DNA from: Gemmiger sp. An50
GTDB lineage: Bacteria > Bacillota > Clostridia > Oscillospirales > Ruminococcaceae
Assembly (NCBI RefSeq): GCF_002161595.1
Contig: NZ_NFID01000012.1
Location: 1-64,000 of the forward strand
Reading direction: 5' to 3'
Length of the DNA: 64,000 bases
Of the stretch, positions 23,572 to 32,410 are shown one piece after another. The translations under genes were made by a program, and so were the position numbers. How positions within the stretch are numbered: position 1 is the stretch's first letter; every line of letters begins with the position of its first letter. Below the pieces are notes generated by a model. The model searched no databases and was not told where the DNA came from. It saw only the letters and a list, made by a program, of their open reading frames with translations.

Positions 23572-24287
23572 TGCGCATCCCCTCCTTCCGCCTGCATCCG
23601 GCCAATGGGCTTTTTGAAGACCGTGAGCAGGGCCAGAATGCAGCCCATAGCGGGCAGCAGGAAGGAATCCGCCCCGAACAGCGCCAGGCACACTCCGCTG
23701 GCCCCCAGGCCGATGAGCGAGGGCAGATGGGTCTTTTCCTTATCCCACTGTTCCAGAAAGATCACCACGAACATGGCGGTCATCACGAAGTCCAGACCGG
23801 TGGTATCGAAGGAAAGCAGCGACCCCGCAAGGCCGCCCAGCGCCGCGCCCGTCACCCAGTAGCTGTGGTTGAGCAGAGTCACCCAGAAATAAAACCAGCC
23901 CCGATCCACCCCTTCGGGAATTTCGGCGCTGCAGTTGATGGAAAAGCTCTCGTCACACATGCCGAAGATCAGATAATACCGTTTGAGGCCCAGACCCCGG
24001 TATTTTTCCAGCATGGCAATGCCGTAGAACAGGTGGCGGGCCTGGAGCATCAGCGCCACCAGAAAGGTCTGCAGGGGCGCAAAGGGCGCCAGCAGCATGG
24101 ACACTGCCACAAACTCCAGCGAGCCGCCGAAAATGGTGAGCCCCATGAGCATGGGGTACCAGAAGGAAAAACCGGATACATTCATGTATATGCCGTAGGC
24201 CATGCCCAAGAACAAAAAGCCCGCCAGAATGGGCACCGTGTGGGGAAAGGCCGCGGCCAGCGCCCTGCGGCGCATTCCCTGCTGCAT
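23568..24287 (-). CDS. azlC: Branched-chain amino acid exporter, large subunit AzlC
   Basis: 239 residues. AzlC (YgaZ-like) membrane protein: the N-terminal GFLFLGMAYGIYMNVSGF and the family segment TIFGGSLEFVAVSMLLAPFAP, followed by MLQARHLFYGIAMLEKYR and the FGMCDESFSI stretch. AAAGGAG lies 11 bases before ATG 24287. Together with azlD it forms a two-gene operon. I see no Lrp-like regulator beside it. Confidence 0.94.
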   Translation of the reverse strand: MQQGMRRRALAAAFPHTVPILAGFLFLGMAYGIYMNVSGFSFWYPMLMGLTIFGGSLEFVAVSMLLAPFAPLQTFLVALMLQARHLFYGIAMLEKYRGLGLKRYYLIFGMCDESFSINCSAEIPEGVDRGWFYFWVTLLNHSYWVTGAALGGLAGSLLSFDTTGLDFVMTAMFVVIFLEQWDKEKTHLPSLIGLGASGVCLALFGADSFLLPAMGCILALLTVFKKPIGRMQAEGGDAQ

Positions 24288-24365
24288 TGTATGTCAACTC
24301 CTTTTACGTGTTACCAGTTTAGCATTAAAAAGCCAAAAAGGCAAGCGCCGCCAACGCGGACGCAG

Positions 24366-24404
24366 AAAAGGCCCCCGCGTGGAGGAACCACGCGGGGGCC
24401 TTTG
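24366..24404 (-). terminator. gap terminator
   Basis: AAAGGCCCCCGCGTGG / CCACGCGGGGGCCTTT, 16-bp stem with a short loop. Confidence 0.9.
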
Positions 24405-24426
24405 TCATACCCTAAGCAGAGGAGAA

Positions 24427-25437
24427 TTACAGCTCAGCGAAGTACTTGATGGTGCGAACCATCTGGCTGGTGTAGCTGTTCTCGTTGTCGTACCAGGACA
24501 CAACCTGAACCTGATAGGTGTCGTCGTCGATCTTGGTAACCATGGTCTGGGTGGCATCAAACAGGCTGCCGTAACGGATGCCGATGATGTCGGAAGAAAC
24601 GATAGCGTCCTCGTTGTAGCCGAAGCTCTCGGAAGAAGCAGCCTTCATGGCAGCGTTGATGCTGTCAACGGTAACGTCCTTGCCCTTAACAACGGCAACC
24701 AGGATGGTGGTGGAGCCGGTGGGAACGGGAACGCGCTGAGCAGAACCGATCAGCTTGCCGTTCAGCTCGGGGATAACCAGGCCGATAGCCTTGGCAGCGC
24801 CGGTGCTGTTGGGAACGATGTTGGCAGCGCCAGCACGAGCACGACGCAGGTCGCCCTTACGATGGGGGCCGTCCAGGATCATCTGGTCACCGGTGTAAGC
24901 ATGCACGGTGGTCATGATGCCGCTCTGAACGGGGTAAGCGTCGTTCAGGGCCTTGGCCATGGGAGCCAGGCAGTTGGTGGTGCAGGAAGCAGCGCTGATG
25001 ATCTGGTCTTCCTTGGTCAGGGTGTTCTCGTTAACGCTGAATACGATGGTCTTCAGGTCGTTGCCAGCGGGAGCGGAGATAACAACCTTCTTGGCGCCAG
25101 CGTTGATGTGAGCCATGGCCTTGTCCTTCTTGGTGAAGAAGCCGGTGCACTCCAGAACAACGTCTACACCCAGCTCGCCCCAGGGCAGCTCAGCGGGATT
25201 GGGGTTAGCGTAGATGGTGATCTTCTTGCCGTCTACGGTGATGGAACCCTCGCCAGCCTCAACGGTGTGACCGTCGTAACGACCCTGAGCGGTGTCGTAC
25301 TTCAGCAGGTGAGCCAGCATCTCGGGGCTGGTCAGGTCGTTGATGGCAACGATCTCGTAACCCTCAGCGCCGAACATCTGACGGAAAGCCAGACGACCAA
25401 TGCGGCCAAAACCATTAATTGCAACTTTAACAGCCAT
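24427..25437 (-). CDS. gap: Glyceraldehyde-3-phosphate dehydrogenase, type I
   Basis: 336 residues. NAD-dependent step of glycolysis: glyceraldehyde 3-phosphate plus phosphate to 1,3-bisphosphoglycerate. [14 protein letters not shown] is the Rossmann start, [12 protein letters not shown] carries the catalytic Cys152, and [26 protein letters not shown] is the phosphate-binding part (given in short). Asp33 follows the second strand (VAINDL), as in NAD-preferring enzymes. Codon use is more uniform than in its neighbours, as expected for a highly expressed gene. Promoter at 25481-25509, terminator at 24366. Confidence 0.98.
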   Translation of the reverse strand: MAVKVAINGFGRIGRLAFRQMFGAEGYEIVAINDLTSPEMLAHLLKYDTAQGRYDGHTVEAGEGSITVDGKKITIYANPNPAELPWGELGVDVVLECTGFFTKKDKAMAHINAGAKKVVISAPAGNDLKTIVFSVNENTLTKEDQIISAASCTTNCLAPMAKALNDAYPVQSGIMTTVHAYTGDQMILDGPHRKGDLRRARAGAANIVPNSTGAAKAIGLVIPELNGKLIGSAQRVPVPTGSTTILVAVVKGKDVTVDSINAAMKAASSESFGYNEDAIVSSDIIGIRYGSLFDATQTMVTKIDDDTYQVQVVSWYDNENSYTSQMVRTIKYFAEL

Positions 25438-25480
25438 TGTAATATCCTCCTTAAGGTAAATAAATTACTTAGGTGTCTTT

Positions 25481-25509
25481 ATTGTATACCAAAAAAGAGA
25501 AAACTACAA
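25481..25509 (-). promoter_or_regulatory. Probable gap promoter
   Basis: Minus strand TTGTAG (25509-25504), 17-base spacer, TACAAT (25486-25481). A TTGACA further upstream has no -10 at the right distance. Confidence 0.55.
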
Positions 25510-25628
25510 GGGCTTGTCAAGAAATTAACACAAAAGTACAAAGATTCTTACTCAGGTGCCCGCCCTTGGGCATTATCACGGGATATTGGTGCATCATTTG
25601 TGCAAACTAACAGATACATGCCCCAAAG

Positions 25629-25942
25629 CCGGGGTGACATAAGAAAACAACGCCGGAAAAGGGCCGCTTTTGCGGGATTGCAGCGTCAAAGCCCCTTGAC
25701 AACCACCAAGGGTGCCGGGGCGGCGCAAGCCGCAAAAAACCCAGTGGGTTCTTCGACCGGCCAGGGCGGTCTGCGAAGCAGGGCGGGCGCACCATTGACG
25801 CGCCCGCAGCCCGTGCCCCAGGATTTTGGATGCAGAAAATGCGAAAAGGGGCGGAGCAAGCCTTGGTGGCTTGCCCGACCCTTTGAACATTTTGTGCGCC
25901 AAAATCCTACGGCAGAACCGTCGTTTTCTTATGTCACACCGG
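25629..25942. mobile_element. 314-bp inverted-repeat (MITE-like) element
   Basis: Ends are inverted repeats: CCGGGGTGACATAAGAAAAC at 25629 and, on the other strand from 25942, CCGGTGTGACATAAGAAAAC, extending to about 24 bases with few mismatches. No open frame of a transposase lies inside. Internal palindromes include AGGATTTTGG / CCAAAATCCT (about 25820 and 25906) and a hairpin GCAAGCC-TTGGT-GGCTTGC (25856-25874) whose loop is the complement of that in the 172-bp repeats. No obvious target duplication. Confidence 0.75.
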
Positions 25943-25964
25943 CTAAAAAACAGGAGGGATTCTC

Positions 25965-26630
25965 ATGCGTTTTGCAAGCGATCCGCTGGACCGGGCTGCC
26001 CTTCTGCGCCGCCAGGCCGCCCTGCGCCTGGGCCCGGACGCACCCGCAGGGGCCGCCGGGCTGCGGGCCGGTTACCTGTTGCTGCGCCGCGCCCGGGCGC
26101 TGGAGCTGGAGACCGGCTTTTCCCTGCCCGCCGCCTCCTGCCTGGAGCTGAACGGCTGGTGCTCCGCCCTCATCGGCGCGGCGGCCGAGGTGTGTCCTTT
26201 GCCCCCGGCGTCGGTGCGCTTTTGCGGCTGGGGCGAGCCGCTGCCGGTGGCGGGCCGCAGCGGCCTGTTGGAGGCGCTGGTGCTGCAGCTGGTGTGCAAC
26301 AGTCTTTTGTATGCCGGGCCCCGCCCCAACCTGGAGCTGCGGCTGCGGGCTGTAGGCGGGTGCGCCCATCTGATTTATGCAGACAGCGGCCCCGGCCTTG
26401 CCCCCGATGCCCGGCCGGGCTTCGGCTTCGGCGCAGCCCGAGCCTTTGCCCGTCAGGGAGGGGGAAGCTTCGCGGTGCGGGCGGGCGGGCCGGGCTTTGC
26501 CTGCGCTCTCTCGCTGCCGCTCTACCCCGCCCTTCCTCTTCTGGCCCCACCCCAGGCGGCGGAGCTGGTGGCGGACCGGTTCAGCCCGGTTTATATCCAT
26601 CTTGCGCCCCGGTGCATCCTGCCGGAATGA
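25965..26630 (+). CDS. Stand-alone histidine-kinase-like ATPase-fold protein
   Basis: 221 residues. CAGGAGGG precedes ATG 25965, which lies 23 bases after the MITE-like element. The second half looks like an HATPase_c domain: LLEALVLQLVCNSLLYAG resembles the N box with Asn at residue 107, YADSGPGL is a D-x-G-x-G G1 box, and GFGFGAARAFARQGG plus GGPGFACALSLPL look like the G2 box and final strand. The first 90 residues have no dimerisation helix with a phospho-accepting His that I can see. It may be an anti-sigma kinase, a degenerate sensor kinase, or a remnant. It is very rich in Ala, Gly, Leu and Arg. Confidence 0.6.
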   Translation: MRFASDPLDRAALLRRQAALRLGPDAPAGAAGLRAGYLLLRRARALELETGFSLPAASCLELNGWCSALIGAAAEVCPLPPASVRFCGWGEPLPVAGRSGLLEALVLQLVCNSLLYAGPRPNLELRLRAVGGCAHLIYADSGPGLAPDARPGFGFGAARAFARQGGGSFAVRAGGPGFACALSLPLYPALPLLAPPQAAELVADRFSPVYIHLAPRCILPE

Positions 26631-26632
26631 AG

Positions 26633-26661
26633 TTGCCCCCGACCGGCTTTTATGGTATGCT
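26633..26661 (+). promoter_or_regulatory. Promoter for the asparaginase
   Basis: TTGCCC (26633-26638), 17-base spacer, TATGCT (26656-26661); starts 3 bases after the preceding stop codon. Confidence 0.55.
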
Positions 26662-26723
26662 GATTAACAGCAAAATTCGCCGAAGCGCCGCGAAAGCCGA
26701 CGCCGGCCAGGGGGGCTTTTTTC

Positions 26724-27743
26724 ATGAAAAAACGCATCTGCATCTTATATACCGGCGGTACCATCGGCATGATGCCCGGCGAGCAGGGCTATGCCCCCAA
26801 GCCGGGCTGCTTTGCGGGCGGACTGGCCGCCATTCCCGAGCTGACCAGCCCGGACATGCCGGACTGGGAGCTGGTGGAGATGGACCCGCTGCTGGACTCC
26901 TCCAATATCACGGTGCACGAGTGGTGCGCCATCGGCCAGGCCATTGCGGACCGCTATCATCAGTTTGACGGCTTCGTGGTGCTGCACGGCACCGACACCA
27001 TGGCCTACACCGCCTCGGCTCTGAGCTTCATGCTGGAAAACCTGGACAAGCCGGTGGTGCTCACCGGCAGCCAGATCCCGCTGTGCCAGCTGCGCAGCGA
27101 CGGGCGGGACAATCTGGTCACCAGCCTGCTGATCGCCGCCGAGGGCGTGGTGAACGAGGTGAGCCTTTATTTCGGCGGTCAGCTGCTGCGTGGCAACCGG
27201 GCGGTGAAGAGCTCGGCGGACGGCCTGCAGGCCTTCTCCTCCCCGAATTATCCGCCGCTGGCCACCGCCGGGGTGGACATCCGCTACAACAAAAGCGCCA
27301 TCGGCGCGCCCCGGGTGAACGGCCCCTTGCAGCTGGCCAAGCTGGAGAACGTACCCATCGGCGTATTGAAGGTGTTCCCCGGCATCCAGTTCGAGCTGTT
27401 CGACTCGATTTTGACCGAAAAGCTGCAGGGCATCGTGCTGGAGACCTTCGGCGCGGGCAACATTCCGGACTACGACGGCGCGCTGCTGCCGCTGATTCAG
27501 AAGGCCTTCGCCCACGGCACCATTCTGACGGTGTGCAGCCAGTGCCCCCAGGGCGCGGTGCACATCGGTACCTACGCCACCAGCAGCGGCCTGAAGGCCG
27601 CCGGGGCGGTGAGCGGCCTGGACATGACCACCGAGGCCGCCGTGGCAAAGCTGTACTACCTGTTCAGCAAGGGCTATGACCGGGACACCATCAAGCACTG
27701 GATGGAGCAGGACCTGCGGGGCGAGCTGACCAGCGCCCGCTAA
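26724..27743 (+). CDS. ansA: L-asparaginase, type I
   Basis: 339 residues. Hydrolyses asparagine to aspartate and ammonia. ILYTGGTIGM holds the first catalytic Thr (Thr13), and VLHGTDTMAYTASALSFM holds the second Thr/Asp pair. No signal peptide, so it is the cytoplasmic type I enzyme rather than the exported type II. VLTGSQIPLCQLRSDGRDN is the typical following segment. An AGGGGGG ribosome site is about 8-10 bases upstream. Terminator at 27761. Confidence 0.95.
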   Translation: MKKRICILYTGGTIGMMPGEQGYAPKPGCFAGGLAAIPELTSPDMPDWELVEMDPLLDSSNITVHEWCAIGQAIADRYHQFDGFVVLHGTDTMAYTASALSFMLENLDKPVVLTGSQIPLCQLRSDGRDNLVTSLLIAAEGVVNEVSLYFGGQLLRGNRAVKSSADGLQAFSSPNYPPLATAGVDIRYNKSAIGAPRVNGPLQLAKLENVPIGVLKVFPGIQFELFDSILTEKLQGIVLETFGAGNIPDYDGALLPLIQKAFAHGTILTVCSQCPQGAVHIGTYATSSGLKAAGAVSGLDMTTEAAVAKLYYLFSKGYDRDTIKHWMEQDLRGELTSAR

Positions 27744-27760
27744 TTTAACTCGAACATACA

Positions 27761-27806
27761 CAAAGCGCCCCCTCGGTGAAATTTGCCGAGGGGGCGCTTT
27801 TTCTGT
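27761..27806. terminator. Bidirectional terminator between asparaginase and PPK2 genes
   Basis: AAAGCGCCCCCTCGG / CCGAGGGGGCGCTTT, 15-bp stem, followed by TTCTG on the right. Confidence 0.92.
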
Positions 27807-27822
27807 TTGTATCGCAAAGAGC

Positions 27823-29295
27823 TCAGTCGCCCAGCGCCTTTTCCAGAGTCTCCACAATGATCTCCAGCGCTTTGACGCGGGCGTATTTTTTGTCGTTGGA
27901 GGGCAGGATGTGCCAGGGGGCCTTCTGGGTGCTGGTCTTCTGCAGCATCTCATCCACCGCCTGCTCGTAGGCGGGCCATTTTTCCCGGTTGCGCCAGTCC
28001 TCGTCGGTGATTTTCCACTGCTTTTCCGGGGTGTTCTGGCGGCTCTTGAACCGCTCCAGCTGGGTGGCCGGGTCGATGTGGACCCAGAATTTCAGAATCA
28101 CCGCGCCCCAGTCGGCCAGCTCGGCCTCGAACTCGTTGATCTCGTTGTAGGCCCGCTGCCAGTCGTTCTCGGTGCAGAAGCCCTCGATCCGCTCCACCAT
28201 CACCCGGCCGTACCAGCTGCGGTCGAAGATGGCGATGTGGCCGGTCTTGGGCAGGCGGGTCCAGAACCGCCACAGGTAATGGCGGGCCTTCTCGTGGGGC
28301 TCGGGGCTGGCGATGGGGTTCACCTGATAGCCCCGGGGGTCCAGCGCGGCGGTGATGCGGCGGATGTTGCCGCCCTTGCCCGCGGCGTCCCAGCCCTCGT
28401 ACACGATGATCACCGGCACCTGCTTGCGGTAGACCCGGTTGTGCAGCACGGTCAGCCGCTTTTGCAGGGCCTTGCGGCGGGCGTCGTATTCCTCGTCGGT
28501 CAGGCTCTGGGAAAGGTCCACCTGAGCAAGCTTCGGCATGGAGACCAGCGGGAAGGTGTTCTGGAGCAGAGGCACCGCCAGCGCCGCGTTTTTGTGGGCG
28601 GTGTCGATGGCGCTGCACAGGGTCTCCAGCATCTGTACCTCGCACCACTTTTTGTCCTTGGCGTCGATGATGTACCAGGGCGCGCCGGGCAGATTGGCGG
28701 CCCGCAGGTAATCGTCGAACACCTCCTCACATTCCTCATAGTGCTTGTTCTGCCAGCGGTCGTTGGCACTCACCCGCCAGGCGGTGTCCGGGTCGGCGGC
28801 CAGGGCCTCCAGCCGCTTTTTCTGCTCCTTGCGGCTGATCTGCAAAAACAGCTTGAGTACCAGATAGCCGTTGTCGGTGAGCTGACGCTCAAAGCGCAGC
28901 ACGCTTTGCAGCCGCCGGGCATAGGCCTGGCCTTCCAGCTCGCCCCGCAGCCGCTCCTTCACCACCTGGTCCATCCAGCCGGAATCCAGGAAGGCGAACT
29001 TGCCCGCCTCGGGGATGGCCTTCACATACCGGTGCAAAAAGGGATAGCGCCCCTCCTCGGGCGTGGGGGCGGACATGCTGGTCACCGTGAAAAAGCGGGG
29101 GTCGATGTTCTGGATGATCCGCCCCAGCATGCTGCCCTTGCCCGCAGCGCCCCAGCCCTCCACCAGCACCAGCACCGGCAGTCCGGCGGCCTTCACCTCC
29201 AGCTGCAAAGCTTCCAGCCGGTCGCGAGCGGCGTCCAGCCGCTGTTTGCATTCGCTCTCCTCCGGCCGCGCGGGCCGGACCCAGGTTTTCAACAT
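27823..29295 (-). CDS. Two-domain polyphosphate kinase 2 family protein (polyphosphate:AMP phosphotransferase type)
   Basis: 490 residues, the size of class II PPK2/PAP enzymes with two fused PPK2 domains. These transfer phosphate from polyphosphate to AMP. The N-terminal domain (about 1-240) has Walker A EGWGAAGKGSML but FLDSGWMDQVV where the catalytic DRSWY should be. The C-terminal domain (about 260-490) has EGWDAAGKGGNIRRI and IFDRSWYGRVMVERIEGF intact. So the C-terminal half should be the active one. ATG 29295 has GAGAGG at 8 bases; a GTG three codons earlier overlaps that site. A minus TATAAT lies at 29391-29386. Confidence 0.93.
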   Translation of the reverse strand: MLKTWVRPARPEESECKQRLDAARDRLEALQLEVKAAGLPVLVLVEGWGAAGKGSMLGRIIQNIDPRFFTVTSMSAPTPEEGRYPFLHRYVKAIPEAGKFAFLDSGWMDQVVKERLRGELEGQAYARRLQSVLRFERQLTDNGYLVLKLFLQISRKEQKKRLEALAADPDTAWRVSANDRWQNKHYEECEEVFDDYLRAANLPGAPWYIIDAKDKKWCEVQMLETLCSAIDTAHKNAALAVPLLQNTFPLVSMPKLAQVDLSQSLTDEEYDARRKALQKRLTVLHNRVYRKQVPVIIVYEGWDAAGKGGNIRRITAALDPRGYQVNPIASPEPHEKARHYLWRFWTRLPKTGHIAIFDRSWYGRVMVERIEGFCTENDWQRAYNEINEFEAELADWGAVILKFWVHIDPATQLERFKSRQNTPEKQWKITDEDWRNREKWPAYEQAVDEMLQKTSTQKAPWHILPSNDKKYARVKALEIIVETLEKALGD

Positions 29296-29477
29296 GTTGC
29301 ACACCTCTCATTTCCCTGCCCGGACACTTTACCGGGCGCTGCGGGCGGCGCCGGGGTTTCCCTGTGCGGTCCGCCGTTTTCTTTCATTATACCACCGGGC
29401 GGCGGGTTCATACCGGCTCAGTTTTCGGCATGACTTACAAGATTCTCCCATGTTTTTTGGCAAAAAGGAACTCTTGC

Positions 29478-30530
29478 TTACAGCTTGGACAGTAGCTCCG
29501 CTTTCTTGGTTTCAAACTCTTCCTGCGTAAGGATACCCGTCTCTTTCAGTGCCGCAAGCTTTTCAATGGTTGCAAGAATTTCACCGGCAGCATTGGCCGG
29601 AGTCTCTTTCTGTGAAGCGGCCTGTTCCTTTCGTTTGCTAAGAAAGCCGCTTACGCCTGCTCCCAGGCCTTTCATGCCTTGCGCCATGCTTCCCACCGCA
29701 TTTTTCACAACCGACTCTTTTTCCGGTTGTGCATCCTGCTGCCCATCTGCCATTGCCTGTACTTCCTGGTAATCCGCCAGTATCTCCTCTTCTGTATAAC
29801 CAAAACTGGCACCATCCAGTGTTTCCAGAAGTCGTTTGGCCATCGGCATCATGGACGCAAAATTCAACCCTCCTGCAATCACGCCCCCCACAACCGGAAT
29901 TGCCTTAGAGGCACCTTTTGCAACTGTGCTCTTGGTGATTTTCACGCCAACCAATTTCCCGATTTGTTTGACCACCGGATACCATACGGTTTTTGTGAGA
30001 GCCTGCTGCGGCAGCTTTTTCAGGGTGGTTTTTGCAATCTGAGCAGACAGCAGGCGTACCCCGGCGGACGCCCCGGCCACGCCGAACATCACACCGCAAT
30101 ACATGATCAATTGATTTTTGACCGCATCACTGTCGAGTTCGTCGTCTTTCCACAAATCCGGTGCGCCGTACAGATAAGCCAGCTCCTGTGCCAGCCGCAT
30201 TGACATCCCGAAAAACTGCGCCACGTCTGCCGGGATGGATACCCCGGCAGCAATTCCCCCCGGCAGTCCCATTGCGAAGGATACCGCCGACGACTCACTG
30301 GTTCGCTTTAAAATCAGCTTATTGGCCATGCGGGAGAGCATTTCCCGTGAGCATCCCGCACACACAGGCCCCTCTTTCAAAATCAGGCTAACATCTGCAT
30401 TTTCTTTTACAAACGCCTCCTTTAAAAACTGGTTACGGTCCACCTTTACCCCTGGGACCTGCACTACCTTGGTAATGATATTTTCCAGTATAAGTTCGCT
30501 GGAGGGACTCACTACAGCTGCACTTTCCAT
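29478..30530 (-). CDS. EcsC-like protein with C-terminal SHOCT domain
   Basis: 350 residues. GAGGAGGT lies 6 bases before ATG 30530. Residues about 80-230 match EcsC-type proteins: SFAMGLPGGIAAGVSIPADVAQFFGMSMRLAQELAYLYG (given here as one family landmark in shortened form: GLPGGIAAGVSIPADV). The last 30 residues (IEKLAALKETGILTQEEF) are a SHOCT domain, a short C-terminal oligomerisation module. A Cys pair CAGC sits near residue 58. The gene is visibly more AT-rich and uses A/T-ending codons far more than its neighbours, which suggests acquisition by transfer. Role unknown; EcsC-like proteins are membrane associated. Confidence 0.78.
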   Translation of the reverse strand: MESAAVVSPSSELILENIITKVVQVPGVKVDRNQFLKEAFVKENADVSLILKEGPVCAGCSREMLSRMANKLILKRTSESSAVSFAMGLPGGIAAGVSIPADVAQFFGMSMRLAQELAYLYGAPDLWKDDELDSDAVKNQLIMYCGVMFGVAGASAGVRLLSAQIAKTTLKKLPQQALTKTVWYPVVKQIGKLVGVKITKSTVAKGASKAIPVVGGVIAGGLNFASMMPMAKRLLETLDGASFGYTEEEILADYQEVQAMADGQQDAQPEKESVVKNAVGSMAQGMKGLGAGVSGFLSKRKEQAASQKETPANAAGEILATIEKLAALKETGILTQEEFETKKAELLSKL

Positions 30531-30670
30531 AAAATGACCTCCTCTTTTGTTCCACACTTTATTGGCGTTTCAAATCGCCTTCAATAAGGCAATTGTAAAT
30601 TTCGCGAACAGAACGCCGAAAATCGTTCTTTCTGTGGCTATGATAACACACTTCGCAACACTTTACCATA

Positions 30671-30717
30671 TTAAAAAGAGAAGCCATTCTTTTCCAAGAA
30701 TGGCTTCTCTTTCTATT
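30671..30717. terminator. Terminator of the siroheme reductase gene
   Basis: AAAGAGAAGCCATTCTT / AAGAATGGCTTCTCTTT, 17-bp perfect stem with a TTCC loop and A/T runs on both sides. In the minus direction it follows the reductase gene. Confidence 0.92.
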
Positions 30718-30734
30718 GTTGTCCTGTTTGGAAC

Positions 30735-32270
30735 TCAGAGCAGATAGTCCGCCGCCAGGGCGCGCAGCTCGTCCTCGTGGGCAGGCAGCCATTCCTCAAA
30801 GGAAAGGCCGGTGGCGGCCACCTTGCGGCCCAGAGCCACCAGGAATTCCGGGATGCGCTCCTCAAAGATCACGCCCCAGCTCTCGCCGAAGCGCTCCTCG
30901 CCCATCCGGGCGCTGCCGTTCACGTGCAGGGTGAAGGCGGGGTGGGGTTTCTTGTCCACCAGCTTCACGCCGCCGTGGAAGCCCAGGGCGCCCACCTGAT
31001 GGGTACCGCAGGAGGAAGGGCAGCCGGAAATGTGGATCACCGGCAGCGCGCCGTCCGGCAGGTCCGCTTCCCGGGCGGCCTTCACGCAGGCATGGTACAG
31101 CGCCTGGGAATCCCGCACGCCCTGCTGGCAGACCGATGCGCCGATGCAGGCCACCGAATGTTCAAAGCGGGTGCGCGCGCCGTCCTCGGTGGCGGCCAGC
31201 ACCTTCTCCGCCTCGGCGGCGGTGCAGTTGATCACGTACATGGTGCCGTCCGCGCCCAGGCGCACCTCCACCTGCTCCATGGGACGGATGGTATCCAGCA
31301 GCGCCCGCAGGGTCTGGCGGCTGGGGGTGCCACCCAGAGGATGGTAACTCACCGCAAACAGGCCCGCCTGCTTCTGGGCGATGATCCGCTTGCCGCTGAT
31401 GCTGCCCTCGCCCTGCTTGGTCACCGGGCGCGCTTCTACCTGCCGGTCCAGCCCTCCGGCGGCCTTCGCGGCCTCCAGAGCCTCGCCATAGGCCCGGCGC
31501 AGGCCCTCCTCGCCCAGGGCCTCCTGCATGTAGCGGGTGCGGGCCTTGGCCCGCTGCTCGTAGTTGCCGTGGGCCAGGAAGGTGTCCACCATGGCCTTCA
31601 CGTAATACAACAGTTCGCTTCCCGGCACCTGCTCGGCCACCTTCAGGCCCATGCGAGGGTTGGGGCCCATGCCGCCGGCGATGTAGACCGAGAAGCAGCC
31701 GTCCGCCTCGGCCACGAAGCCCAGGTCCCGCATGGTGACGTGGGCCGTGTTGGTTTCATGGTTGGCAAAGCCCACCTTCAGCTTGCGGGGCATGCGGATG
31801 TCATACAGCAGGCTCAGCAGATAATCCGCGGTCATCTCCGCATAGGGGATCACATCAAAGCGCTCGCCGGGCAGAACACCGGACAACGGCGGCGCCATCA
31901 CGTTGCGGGGGTGGTCTCCGCCGCCGCCCCGGCAGACGATACCCGCGTCCAGGGCCTTTTCCGCCACGTCCAGGATCTGGCGGCCGGTCAGATGATGCAG
32001 CTGCACCGTCTCGCAGGTGGTCAGCTTGATCAGCTCGATGTTCAGCCGCTCGGCGGTCTCCACCACAAAGGCCAGCTTCTCCTTGGTCAGGCGGCCTGCG
32101 GTCATCCGAAGGCGGATCATGCCCTTCTGGCCGCCCTTTTCGGAATAGCTGCCGAAGCCGCCGGAGATGCCCTTGTACTCCTGCTTGTTCATCTTGCCGG
32201 TGTAAAAATCGCGGGTGGCCTCGTCGAAGCCCTTCAAATCCGCCCGGAAGGCGGCCATCATATCGTTCAT
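30735..32270 (-). CDS. Siroheme/4Fe-4S nitrite or sulfite reductase family protein
   Basis: 511 residues, single-chain ferredoxin-type nitrite/sulfite reductase layout with two ferrodoxin-like half domains and a 4Fe-4S/siroheme domain. Cluster cysteines: CIGASVCQQG (C-x5-C) and GCPSSCG (C-x3-C). AGRLTKEKLAFVVETAERL and ELIKLTTCETVQLHHL are typical of the N-terminal half. AAGGAG is 6 bases before ATG 32270. The six-electron reduction of nitrite or sulfite to ammonia or sulfide is the family reaction; which substrate is used cannot be read here. No ferredoxin or siroheme synthesis gene is adjacent. Confidence 0.93.
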   Translation of the reverse strand: MNDMMAAFRADLKGFDEATRDFYTGKMNKQEYKGISGGFGSYSEKGGQKGMIRLRMTAGRLTKEKLAFVVETAERLNIELIKLTTCETVQLHHLTGRQILDVAEKALDAGIVCRGGGGDHPRNVMAPPLSGVLPGERFDVIPYAEMTADYLLSLLYDIRMPRKLKVGFANHETNTAHVTMRDLGFVAEADGCFSVYIAGGMGPNPRMGLKVAEQVPGSELLYYVKAMVDTFLAHGNYEQRAKARTRYMQEALGEEGLRRAYGEALEAAKAAGGLDRQVEARPVTKQGEGSISGKRIIAQKQAGLFAVSYHPLGGTPSRQTLRALLDTIRPMEQVEVRLGADGTMYVINCTAAEAEKVLAATEDGARTRFEHSVACIGASVCQQGVRDSQALYHACVKAAREADLPDGALPVIHISGCPSSCGTHQVGALGFHGGVKLVDKKPHPAFTLHVNGSARMGEERFGESWGVIFEERIPEFLVALGRKVAATGLSFEEWLPAHEDELRALAADYLL

Positions 32271-32354
32271 ACGGTTCTCCTTTGCTCTTCTCCGTCGCCC
32301 CGGTGCGGGACGGATTAAAACGTTATTATACCATAGGTTTGGCAGGATTTACAC

Positions 32355-32396
32355 AAAAAAAGCCCGCCGGATCGGAAATTCCGAATCCGGCGGGTT
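32355..32396 (-). terminator. Terminator of the gltA unit
   Basis: AGCCCGCCGGATCGGAA / TTCCGAATCCGGCGGGTT, followed on the minus strand by CTTTTTTTGTG. Confidence 0.88.
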
Positions 32397-32410
32397 TCAT
32401 TTTGCAGATT

